Program-made: the position numbers and the translations under genes
The notes under the pieces: generated by a model
What the model was told of the DNA's origin: nothing
The model's input: only the letters and a program-made list of their open reading frames with translations
Databases searched by the model: none
Assembly: GCA_964058845.1 (NCBI GenBank)
Contig: CAXKVR010000034.1
Coordinates: 744,001-808,000 of the forward strand
Reading direction: 5' to 3'
Length of the DNA: 64,000 bases
DNA from: Carex sylvatica
Taxonomy: Eukaryota; Streptophyta; Magnoliopsida; Poales; Cyperaceae
Shown: one piece after another, positions 26,659 to 35,263 of the stretch
How positions within the stretch are numbered: position 1 is the first letter of the stretch
Layout of the letters: the number at the start of each line of letters is the position of its first letter

Positions 26659-27034
26659 CAGGGGCGGACCTAGCATGTAACAGGGGAGACAACCGTCTCC
26701 TCTGGATTTTGAGTTTTAGTGGTGATTCATTGGTACTGATTGACTTTGTCATTTCTGAAGAAAATTTTGTCCTCCTCTGAATATTCGATTTATAATTCGG
26801 GTTAAATTTAGTGTTAAAATAAAAATAAATTTCTTGAATTATGATTGATAATTAGAATTATAAGTTTAAGTATTAGAAATTACAAGTCAAGAGCATTGAA
26901 AAATATAAGCCAAAGCATTATTTTTTTATTGAATACCCAATTAGTTATTGAGTTTAAATCCGATTAGCTATTTAAATCCGGTTCGATATTTTTTTGCCTC
27001 CCTCCTCCTGACAAAAATTCTAGATCCGCCCCTG
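26659..27034. mobile_element. hAT-like MITE
   Basis: The terminal inverted repeats are CAGGGGCGGACCTAG and CTAGATCCGCCCCTG, with one mismatch over 15 bases. The length is 376 bases. No transposase frame is seen. The 8 bases on each side do not match, so the insertion is old or the edges are altered. A related pair of ends is at about 34441-34694. Confidence 0.8.
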
Positions 27035-27540
27035 TGGCCTTCGTTATTCATGTTTGATTGAGTACTAAAGTTATATTATGTTTTAAAGTATTTCTTATTT
27101 GATTAGATTTTAGTAGCCTAAAGCATGGATTATTTTTATATTTTATTTTTTTGGGGTTCCACTACAGTAATAATTTAGGTAATAAGCTCAACGAAAAAAA
27201 TATGTAGGTTTTGCAACCTTTTCTGACTTACCTTTTCTATTAACTTTATTTTGGTTTTTTTTATTTTTTATTTACTTTACTTATCTTGATTGTACTAAAA
27301 AAACAAAATAAAAAAAATTGAATAATGATATGCGGGTTAGAGATTCTACATGAGTTTTTTAACTAGACCACAACCTACATGGCTAATTTGGCACTAATGA
27401 GAAATGAGTAATCATGAACAGCAACACTTACCTCGTGTAAATAATAATAGATTCGGAGTCTGAAAGAGGATTGCACGAACTAACTTCCAAGATGAATATA
27501 TGATTTGATTTCTTCACACTTCACGGACAAAAACTCCTTT

Positions 27541-27968
27541 TTAATTTTCTTTCCGAGATAAGCAGAAAAGCAAGAATGTAAAAAACCAAATGACGACAGG
27601 AATCGCTCTATATATAGAAAGTTTATATTTTTCACACAATGAATGCATAGATTACGAAACATTATACGTGTCATCGTCTCTCGGCATCTAGTGTACTGGT
27701 GTCCCATCAAAACCGACCATGAGTAGTGCTGGCATTCCTCGAGTCATTATTTCGTATTCTGACATCTTCTCGGGATCAAGCGACGCGACCGTTAATGGCT
27801 TAATGCGTATGTTATTTGAATCCGTGCCATCGGACGGATATAAATATATCTTCCTTATTACGCCAACCATGAACAGAATTCATTCATTCGTACAAATCCA
27901 TGTCCAACATATTCGAGATGAGTAACTCCAATCAACAACCCGGCAACAAAAGAGATAGATGATGACAT
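27541..27968 (-). pseudogene. Interrupted frame for a small protein with two hydrophobic segments
   Basis: On the - strand an ATG at 27968 opens a hydrophobic N-terminus (MSSSISFVAGLLIGV). The frame shifts by one base near 27870 and continues through KIYLYPSDGTDSN and GMPALLMVGFDGTPVH. It then passes in-frame stops TAG (27690-27688) and TAA (27655-27653) to a second hydrophobic stretch (PVVIWFFTFLLFCL) before a final TAA at 27541. The frame is intronless and divergent from the first zinc-finger frame, 123 bases away start to start. I do not recognise the family. It is read as a decayed gene because three separate lesions break it, while the sequence between them still looks protein-like. Confidence 0.45.
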
Positions 27969-28091
27969 TTTTTGGTCAGGAGAATTCTCTCACGAGGGAT
28001 CGAGGTGGGAGATGACGAGCACCGGTTTAGAATTTAACAAGGTGAAGACGCAGCGAGGTCCTCCCCTTCATCTTCAATTATTGACCCGAGA

Positions 28092-28336
28092 ATGGAAGGC
28101 CCTGCCAAGTCGCCTTTGACTTTTACAACAAACACTTCACCTTGCTCGCGACTGACCAACCCCCTCAACATGAACATGTGTGCCTATTGTGAAACCCGGG
28201 GTCACTATCTCGACATGTTTATATGTGACCGATGTGAGCAAAGCTTCCATCCGGGTGCATCAATGAGAACCTTCCACAAGACAACACCGATTCTCGTTTT
28301 AACAAATACCTATGCCCGACATGTGTTTCTTCGTGA
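28092..28336 (+). pseudogene. PHD-type zinc-finger frame 1, one frameshift
   Basis: The ATG at 28092 opens a frame reaching CAYC (28179-28190), CDRC and the finger's histidine in SFH (28248-28250). A one-base shift just after it (about 28251-28256) moves the final CPTC (28313-28324) and the TGA at 28336 to another frame. The total length of 245 bases is one short of a multiple of three, which fits a single lost base. Ligand spacing is C2C-11-C2C-4-H2C-18-C2C, the PHD pattern. PHD fingers usually bind histone H3 tails; the role here is unknown. Two similar frames follow. Confidence 0.6.
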
Positions 28337-28720
28337 CATCACTTTTCTCATTATAACTTGGAGTAGGATATGTAATTTTCTAATGTTTAGAGTTTGTGAG
28401 TCAAAATATGACGAAAGATATGAATTTTGATATGGCGACAATATACATGTCTCCGAGATGTTCTATATTTTGTTATTAATAATATGCTTTTGATTTTCGA
28501 GTTGATTATCATTCATTCTTTGTCGTCTCGTTTTGAGTATCAACGCATTTAATGATTATGGTTGATAACGCCTAGAAAACACACACCGCCGTCCAATAAT
28601 CTGACACGATTTACTTTGGGATACGAAAAAGTCTGTGACGATTTTTAATGCGATGTGATAGTTTGATTTTTATGGATAGGCCCTACCAAATTTAACGTAT
28701 GAACGATTCGTATCGACCTT

Positions 28721-28728
28721 TATAAATA
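28721..28728 (+). promoter_or_regulatory. TATA box candidate for zinc-finger frame 2
   Basis: TATAAATA stands 69 bases before the ATG at 28797, with a pyrimidine-rich leader (TTTCTCACTTTCTCCCTTCC) in between, which is a normal plant-type core promoter layout. Each frame in the cluster seems to have its own upstream region. Confidence 0.5.
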
Positions 28729-28796
28729 GCTCTCGCCCATTTCTTTCATGAACGCGACTTTCTCACTTTCTCCCTTCCACAGAAAACACTTCGATT

Positions 28797-29326
28797 ATGC
28801 CATTTAAAAGACTAGCTTCTAAGCCTAAACAATCAAAGTCAGTACCCGGGACCTCTACCTCGGTTCTGATATATCCAATTCCATCTGTCCCTCTCGAATT
28901 TTCATGGCGTTTAACCCCGACAGAAAGGGAGGAACTATCAAAGTTCTTTTCCAATGCGATAGATAGATGTTGGCCAATGATGATCTCCAAGTTAAAGACC
29001 TCATTGATACCGCTCTATCTATGTTTCAAACCACTGTTCAAGACGACATCGATTAGTCTGCGTTAGAGTGCAGCAGTTCGGAGGAAGATGAACCCAGAGT
29101 TGACGCTCCGAGGTCTGACCCTTCGGACTGTTATGGCTTTCCTTTCGCTATATGCTACATCTGTGAAAAAATGGATATTAGCACCCACCTAACTATCTGC
29201 GGGATCTGCAGTAAAAGAGCTCACACCTCATGTTTACCTTGGAAGGCCCAACAGGATCCTCATAGGCCAGGGTACTTTCATTGAGAATGCCCTGATCACG
29301 AGCTCCTTCCCCGCCTCACGTGGTAA
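28797..29326 (+). pseudogene. PHD-type zinc-finger frame 2, interrupted
   Basis: The ATG at 28797 opens a basic leader. Near 28960-28980 the protein-like reading moves to another frame. That frame runs through an acidic stretch (SSSEEDEPRVDAP) after a TAG at 29054-29056, to CYIC (29153-29164), CGIC, HTSC, an in-frame TGA (29282-29284), CPDH (29288-29299) and a TAA at 29326. Spacing is C2C-11-C2C-4-H2C-18-C2H, the same as frames 1 and 3, with a histidine as last ligand. A strong hairpin follows the stop directly. Intronless. The product is unknown. Confidence 0.55.
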
Positions 29327-29363
29327 GGTGTGATGCTATTGTGCAAAAGCACCATCACACCTT
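29325..29363 (+). terminator. Hairpin directly after zinc-finger frame 2
   Basis: AAGGTGTGATG (29325-29335) and CATCACACCTT (29353-29363) are perfect complements of 11 bases with a 17-base loop. The stem overlaps the TAA codon. It could act in 3' end formation or be a chance or structural repeat; the position at the frame's end is the reason to list it. Confidence 0.45.
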
Positions 29364-29853
29364 ATAAGCCTACATATCCCATTTTCATCACGTCATGGTG
29401 TTGTCCAAAAATGACATCACACGAGACTTTGTGCTGAACATGGAAATCGTAATGCAAGTGGAATATCTTTCGCCTGTAACTTTTGCTGTAGGCTAATATT
29501 TTTTATTACTACACTTTTGTTGTAGGCTAATATATGTTATGAAAATTGTAAGCTCCGAGTTATGAGTTATAAAACTGATTTCCTTGTTTTATTCTTCTTT
29601 ATCCGTCTTACATTTCGGGGGCTATACCCCGCTATCTCTATACGCCTTCATGCACGATATGCTTATCTTTTCCTTTGCGTCATAAAAAAATAAATATAAT
29701 AAATATAATAAAAATAAAATAATATATTGTTATATTATATTATATAAACAAGAAAATATTTTTTGTCATTGATATTCGCACAGACCGCGTAAACTACAAC
29801 TATATATACAATACAAGTCAACAACAGAATTAAACAAGAGAATAAGGATAACA

Positions 29854-30241
29854 ATGTCGGACAAAATGTGGATGACAAGGAACCCCAAAATCAAGAAATG
29901 GGAGACGTCTACCAGATCTCGGACGACGAGGTCATACAAACCCTTTCTATGACAAAGAACAATTCTGTTCTACCCCGGAGCGGGACAGGTATCCCGCCTG
30001 AGGTAAAGACAAAGTGGATTTTTGTTCACTATGTTAGAAATATGGAAAGCGTGACGACATGTTCTCATGTACTTAATGCATAGAAGCATTACATCCTCCG
30101 TGCATCACGAGGTATTTGCCGCGGACAAAAGCAGACCCGAGATAGAGACACTTTATTTGTCCGCACTGTGGCCTGGATAATGCCAAGCGCCTTAGGACAA
30201 AACGATGGCGCAAGAAGATTTACCATTCCGATTCTGATTAG
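29854..30241 (+). pseudogene. PHD-type zinc-finger frame 3, interrupted
   Basis: An ATG at 29854 and a protein-like frame from about 29868 (one base out of phase) lead through an acidic region (DVYQISDDEV). A further shift near 30015 leads into CSLC (30023-30034), a TAG, CT-TAA-C (30068-30079), HPPC, a TAG (30143-30145) and CPHC (30158-30169), then a very basic tail (KRLRTKRWRKK) and a TAG at 30241. Ligand spacing is C2C-11-C2C-4-H2C-18-C2C, identical to the other two frames. The basic tail could bind nucleic acid. It is intronless and decayed, and I know of no close family. Confidence 0.55.
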
Positions 30242-30268
30242 ACTAAATTATATTTTATTGTATGTTTT

Positions 30269-30309
30269 CCATGTTAAAATCAAAAGACAATGATGTACAT
30301 GTAACATGG
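30269..30309 (+). terminator. Hairpin after zinc-finger frame 3
   Basis: CCATGTTA (30269-30276) pairs perfectly with TAACATGG (30302-30309) over a 25-base loop, 28 bases after the stop. It is the second such hairpin at the end of a frame in this cluster. Confidence 0.3.
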
Positions 30310-30432
30310 ATGATATATGAAATCGTATTATTCTACTCCGGGATGATTTTTAAATACTTTTATTTTTTACAAACTCATTACGACTTAAGTCAAAAGCATC
30401 TGCTTCCGACGCGTTTTGACTTCGGGAGCTAA

Positions 30433-31070
30433 TGATAGGGCCATGTTTCTAAGGCCCTTTTAGCTTCAATCTGAGCCACAAACAAAGTCGAAATTCGAAC
30501 CTCAGATAAAGAGGCCAACCCGAGAAACAATGCAAAGTCCACGATTGAAGCTCATTATAACGAGTGCCCACAATTGACCGACTTAAATGGGCTGAGATAG
30601 CTCGTATCTTGCGGCTTAAAGCCCTGAAGTTGCCTCTTGGGTGATAACTGCTCATAACCATTTACGACGTCGGTTATATCATAACCGTTCACGATGTCGC
30701 GTGACAACGAAATCACCGATTATAAATAACTATGATCACACAATCTCGTAACCAACTCACGAACCGACTTATCCCTGACAGGGGTGAGGTGGTACGTAGG
30801 TCACACTATATAAGACATTTCCTTTGACATAAAAAGGGCGGACCATATGCAACTCACGCTTATACACTTACATATCTCGAAAATAGCACAGGTTAGAATT
30901 CAATATTTTTGAGATCACCCCAAGTTTCTCAAGTCACTTTTCGACTTTGCGGACCCGAGATCAACTCCCGAGCTCACCACCTCTACTTCTCGGCCTGCGA
31001 TCTCAAGCATGACGATCCAATCCAAGTCCATTTTAGCATACGATGTGCTACTTCGAGATAGCCCGTATTA
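30433..31070 (+). mobile_element. LTR-like sequence, probably solo or 3' LTR
   Basis: It starts TGATAGGGCC after a purine-containing tract (TTCGGGAGCTAA) and ends GCCCGTATTA, so the ends form a short inverted repeat (TGATA..TATTA). The inside is moderately GC-rich with a TATATAAG box at about 30808-30815 and an ACTCCCGAGCTCACCACCT stretch of the type seen in plant Ty3/Gypsy LTRs. No gag or pol frame lies on either side. The flanking five bases do not match. Confidence 0.55.
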
Positions 31071-31109
31071 GAAATAATTTCAATTTTTATTATTCCAAAA
31101 CATAATACA

Positions 31110-32490
31110 AAAGACTGGTATCAGTTCAAACAAGCTTTTATAGTACTAATTTAATTATAGTTGATACATAGTGGTACAAATTTACGAGTCACATGATTCT
31201 TACAAGGAATAAGAAATAATGAAAAATTACTAATGAGAAATAGCACAAAATATATATAATTACTACAAAAAAAATTACAAAATCGTATAATTTCAAACAT
31301 AACAGTAAAAATTAATAGAAGGAATGTGAAATAATATCATTACATAATTTCAGCAAAATCAAATGCAATTGCATAATAGCAATATCTTACAAGAGTTCAT
31401 GTTGGATCTAATCTTTTTTTTTTCTTCTTTGTTCTTTTTAATTTGTCCATGCTAAATGTAACTAGGCTAGTTCATTGATCGTGCCTTTTAATCTATATAT
31501 GTAAACAAAAGTTCATGATGGTCCATATTTAATTTGTCTATGTTAGATTCAAATACATTTTTATTATTTAATGTGTCTAGTCTATTGCTAAATGTGAATT
31601 TTTTTTTTTTAAGAAAAGCCAATTTTCTCGAGTAATCAAGCTGGTTCATTGATAACTATTTACATCAATCAAAGCCAAATGGAAACAAGTGAGAAGAAAA
31701 AAATATTACCACAGCTTTTGATTGATCAATCGAGAGACTCCAAGTATACACAAATGCAAGATCGTGTGAAAAAAGAAAAGAAAAAGAAGTTAGGCCACAT
31801 AAGAGACTAAACGTTAAACCATCTTGATATGTAGCTTAATTTTTTATACTTTATGTCAGTTTAAAACTCGACTTATTTCATCTCAGTCCGATTCAATTAA
31901 ATCATGTTTAAACCACTGAGACCTAAATTCTTTATTCCATAGTTTAGACCACAACCAAACATAATTTTTTATCCACCCATGAACTAGCATGTTAATGATA
32001 ATTGTATCAAATTGCTACCAAAATTGAGAACCATGCACATCTGTTTTACTCAGTTAAAACAATGTAGAAAAAAATATATTATGAAACCGATTAAATGGTT
32101 ACAGTGGAATATTAAAAAAAAACTAATTTCTTTTATTAACTAAAAAATATATTAATAAATCAAATATTAGGATATGCACATTAAGCCAGAATTAATTATT
32201 TTCTTAATGTTTTAAAGAAGAGGTTAGAGATTCAATCCAGCCAACTGTCTAATATTCATATATAATTTTTTGTTGGAGATTCGAATATGCATTTTTGTCA
32301 TCGGATAAAGGGTTGGTTATTAAAGTTTCTTAAATTATAGTCCATACTCCATGCTTCATTATTTGAAAAGGACAAAGGGTAATAATAAAGGAGATTGCCT
32401 ATAATGGACAAGTCTAACAAGTCTCGTATCCATATTTAGTGTCTGTGGAGACAAAACGCCCATGACTGTTTCAAAAAGTCGTCCTAATAA
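31110..32490. other. AT-rich intergenic stretch
   Basis: No gene is recognised. TGGTATCAG at 31116-31124 looks like part of a tRNA-Met primer-binding site but stands 45 bases from the LTR-like end and is not supported otherwise. Confidence 0.4.
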
Positions 32491-32506
32491 TTCTGGAGGT
32501 TAACCT

Positions 32507-33324
32507 CCGACATTTTTATTTTTATCCAAAAAAAAAATTATTTTATTAAAAATAATCAAGATTTAAAAATAATTTTAAAAATACCCAACCCATGGAATTT
32601 TTCCACGGACCAGAATTTTTTTTTTTTTTTACAAAAACAGAAATTTATATTTACTTTTTATTTTTTTATGAAAATATTAGAAATGTTGGATATATTTTTT
32701 TGAAAATAGATGGAATACAATACAATTTGATTTATTAGAAAGATTGTAACAAATAATCCGATCAATATTTTTCAGGCCGGATTTTTCGCGGCTGTAAGAA
32801 AAATTAATATATTTCATTATGTGTTCTTGTAAAAAAATAAAAATGCATGAATTCTGAGTTATTGATCCCAGTTCAAAAGTCCCTTCTAGGTAATATAGAA
32901 ATTATTGTGATCCTTCTAGTACATTTAATTTATAAAAAGTTGTATCTATTTTTTAAAAAAATAAAAACTTTAAGTTATTTAATGATTATTATTCAAAAAA
33001 AATTCTCAAAATAGATACAACTTTTTATAAATTAAATGTACTAGAAGGATCACAATAATTTCTATATTACCTAGAAGTGACTTTTGAACCGGGATCAATA
33101 ACTCAGAATTCATACATTTTTATTTTTTTACAAGAACACATAATGAAATATATTAATTTTTCTTACAGCCACGAAAAATCCGGCCTGAAAAATATTGATC
33201 GGATTATTTGTTACAATCTTTCTAATAAATCAAATTGTATTGTATTCCATCTATTTTCAAAAAAATATATCCAACATTTCTAATATTTTCATAAAAAAAT
33301 AAAAAGTAAATATAAATTTCTGTT

Positions 33325-33356
<32 letters not shown>

Positions 33357-33504
33357 TTCTGGCCCGTGGAAAAATTCCACGGGTTGGAATTGAAATTCTG
33401 GCCTGTGGAAAATTTCCACGGGTTGGGTATTTTTAAAATTATTTTTAAATCTTGGTTATTTTTAATAAAATAATTTTTTTTTTGGGTAAAAATAAAAATG
33501 TCGG
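32507..33504. mobile_element. Young Mutator-like fold-back MITE with 9 bp target duplication
   Basis: The element is flanked on both sides by the direct repeat GGTTAACCT (32498-32506 and 33505-33513), a 9-base target duplication typical of Mutator-like insertions. Its ends are CCGACATTTTTATTTTTA and the complement. The two arms (about 32507-32960 and 33005-33504) are almost perfect inverted copies, for example GGCCGGATTTTTCG with the complementary CGAAAAATCCGGCC, so a transcript would fold into a hairpin of over 400 base pairs. The right arm carries an extra repeat of TTCCACGGGTTGG. No transposase is present. It shares termini with the older copy at 3554-4532. Confidence 0.92.
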
Positions 33505-33587
33505 GGTTAACCTGGTAGAAAATGATAGTGATGGAGAAAAAGGATTGAATTTCTCTCATAAATTTAAAAATTGTGATTTTGTATATT

Positions 33588-33998
33588 AAATTTGAGGAGG
33601 GATCTATTTATAATATTTTTAAGTCACAATATTTTATAACAATTTGATTTTGCAATATTTAAAGTCTAAACAATTGATCATGTTTAACATGATCTCTATA
33701 TTAAAATGTATCAAATCTTACACTTTTTTTAAATCTTTTTACTATTTATTTATTAAGTATTTTACAAAACTGTAGTTTTTAGATAATTCTGAACCATTGA
33801 AAAACAAAACTTTTGTAAAATATTTAATAAATATTAATAGAACAAAAAATATATAAAATTTGATATCTAATTATATGTAAATAAAGGTATCATGTTTAAC
33901 GATTTGAATCAACTGTTTGAACTTTAAAAATTACAATACTAAATTATTATAAGATGTTGTAACTTACAAATGTTGAAAATAAATCTCTCAAATAATTC
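33588..33998. mobile_element. Diverged copy of the 8419-8796 MITE family
   Basis: The left arm has TGATCATGTTTAACATGATC, and the right arm has the complementary CATGTTTAACGATTTGAATC region. The outer ends pair loosely. It lies directly beside the fold-back element at 32507-33504. Confidence 0.55.
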
Positions 33999-34047
33999 TT
34001 TTTTTTTAACGTATCAATACCTTTTAACTTTACTTAAAATTAGAGTG

Positions 34048-34737
34048 AGGCTAGAAATCACTACTTTCGTATGGTCCTGAATTCATTTTTAAGATCGGTG
34101 ACAATTGTCACCGACATCTGTATCGATGAAAAGATTATTTACAAAACCGAGACCTCAAGTTAAGTCAAGGAGACTGTATCTCAATTACATTATCGCTATT
34201 TCTTGAAAGTATTTGCTAAAAGAACACAATACATACTCGCATAATCTAATGATCTAATCCCCCATCCAACCTAAGCAAATAGTTGCCACTTGTGAACATG
34301 GTCCAAAAATTTTAGATCAATTGATTTTCTATCTATCTAAATAATTGTAAAAAAATATAAATTTTTGCATCCAAGTAGTATGAATTGACTGATTAAACTT
34401 TGCAAGTGAAGATATAGATCCACAGATGTGCGCTATATCAAGGGCGGATCTAAAGCCAATCAAAAAGTGACTAAACTACCCGTATGATTTTAAAATATTA
34501 ATTATATACTAAGATTTAATTAAATTTTTTTTTTTTTGAACATTTTATATAATCCAGTCCCTTCATAAATCATCACATGTCACTTTAGTATAATAATAAA
34601 ATCTTATATAATGTTGGAAAGAACTTGTGTTTAATTTTCATTAGCCACAATTTTTAGCCCCCTATCAAGATTTTATTTTCTAGTTCCGCCCCAGCACTAT
34701 ACGCCTATACATAGTACCGTAGCATCTACACTGAATT
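34048..34737. mobile_element. MITE interrupted by a second hAT-like MITE
   Basis: The outer ends GAGTGAGGCTAGAAATCA and ACATAGTACCGTAGCATCTA belong to the 8419-8796 family. Inside, about 34441-34694, is a segment with ends AAGGGCGGATCTAAAG and CTAGTTCCGCCCCAG, like the element at 26659-27034. This looks like a nested insertion. Confidence 0.5.
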
Positions 34738-35024
34738 AACTTACACCGCTTCCAATCAATAATTTCTAGGTTCCATAAACTAATATTGAGAAAATAAATT
34801 ACAAATGAATTAAACTTTGAAACAACTCTGCTTAACAAATGAATACTCCAATGGACACCAAATGCGCCGAAATGATTTTCTCGAGTCGAGTCACTTCTGA
34901 CCTTCTGGTTCCAGTCATTTTGTTTCTCAACCTACCTGGCTACTTGCCTAAAAAATTAGATACAGGCCCAAGGCCTGTCTGGCCCGTTTTAAAAAAGCAG
35001 GCCTCTATATCTGCTCATTTTAAT

Positions 35025-35129
35025 TGGGCTGTGATTAACTAATAATTTGCATCTAGATTGGTTTGTATAATAAATCTGTTCGCATCTTTTCTCAGTTCTT
35101 CATTCGAATCACTCTCGCTAAAACCCTAA
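35025..35129 (+). promoter_or_regulatory. Site II and telo-box motifs upstream of RRP45
   Basis: TGGGCT at 35025-35030 (and its reverse form AGGCCCA at 34964-34970) and the telo-box AAACCCTAA at 35121-35129 lie in the 300 bases before the ATG. In plants this pair marks promoters of ribosome biogenesis, translation and RNA-processing genes, which fits an exosome subunit. Confidence 0.65.
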
Positions 35130-35142
35130 CGCCAACAAACCT

Positions 35143-35168
35143 CCCCCCCCCCCCCCCCCCCCCCCCCC
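35143..35168 (+). repeat. Run of 26 C in the RRP45 leader
   Basis: An uninterrupted C tract lies about 95 bases before the ATG, just after the telo-box. It is probably within the 5' untranslated region or the core promoter. Its exact length may be uncertain from sequencing. Confidence 0.85.
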
Positions 35169-35263
35169 GACCTTCTCTCGGTTCACTTTCACTATTCCGG
35201 CGACCAACTGCGCCTCTCTCACTCTATCTATTTATCTCTCTGTAGTGCGCGAGCGCGTTATTA

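Noticed and set aside
27541..30241. UAR read as glutamine (alternative code) in the cluster
   Set aside because: Frames are also broken by shifts and one TGA, so simple decay is the better reading.
31116..31124. TGGTATCAG as a retrotransposon primer-binding site
   Set aside because: It is 45 bases from the LTR-like end and only nine bases long, which is expected by chance about once in such a window.
33222..33559. Frames with poly-Phe
   Set aside because: They result from the A tract in the arm of the fold-back element.
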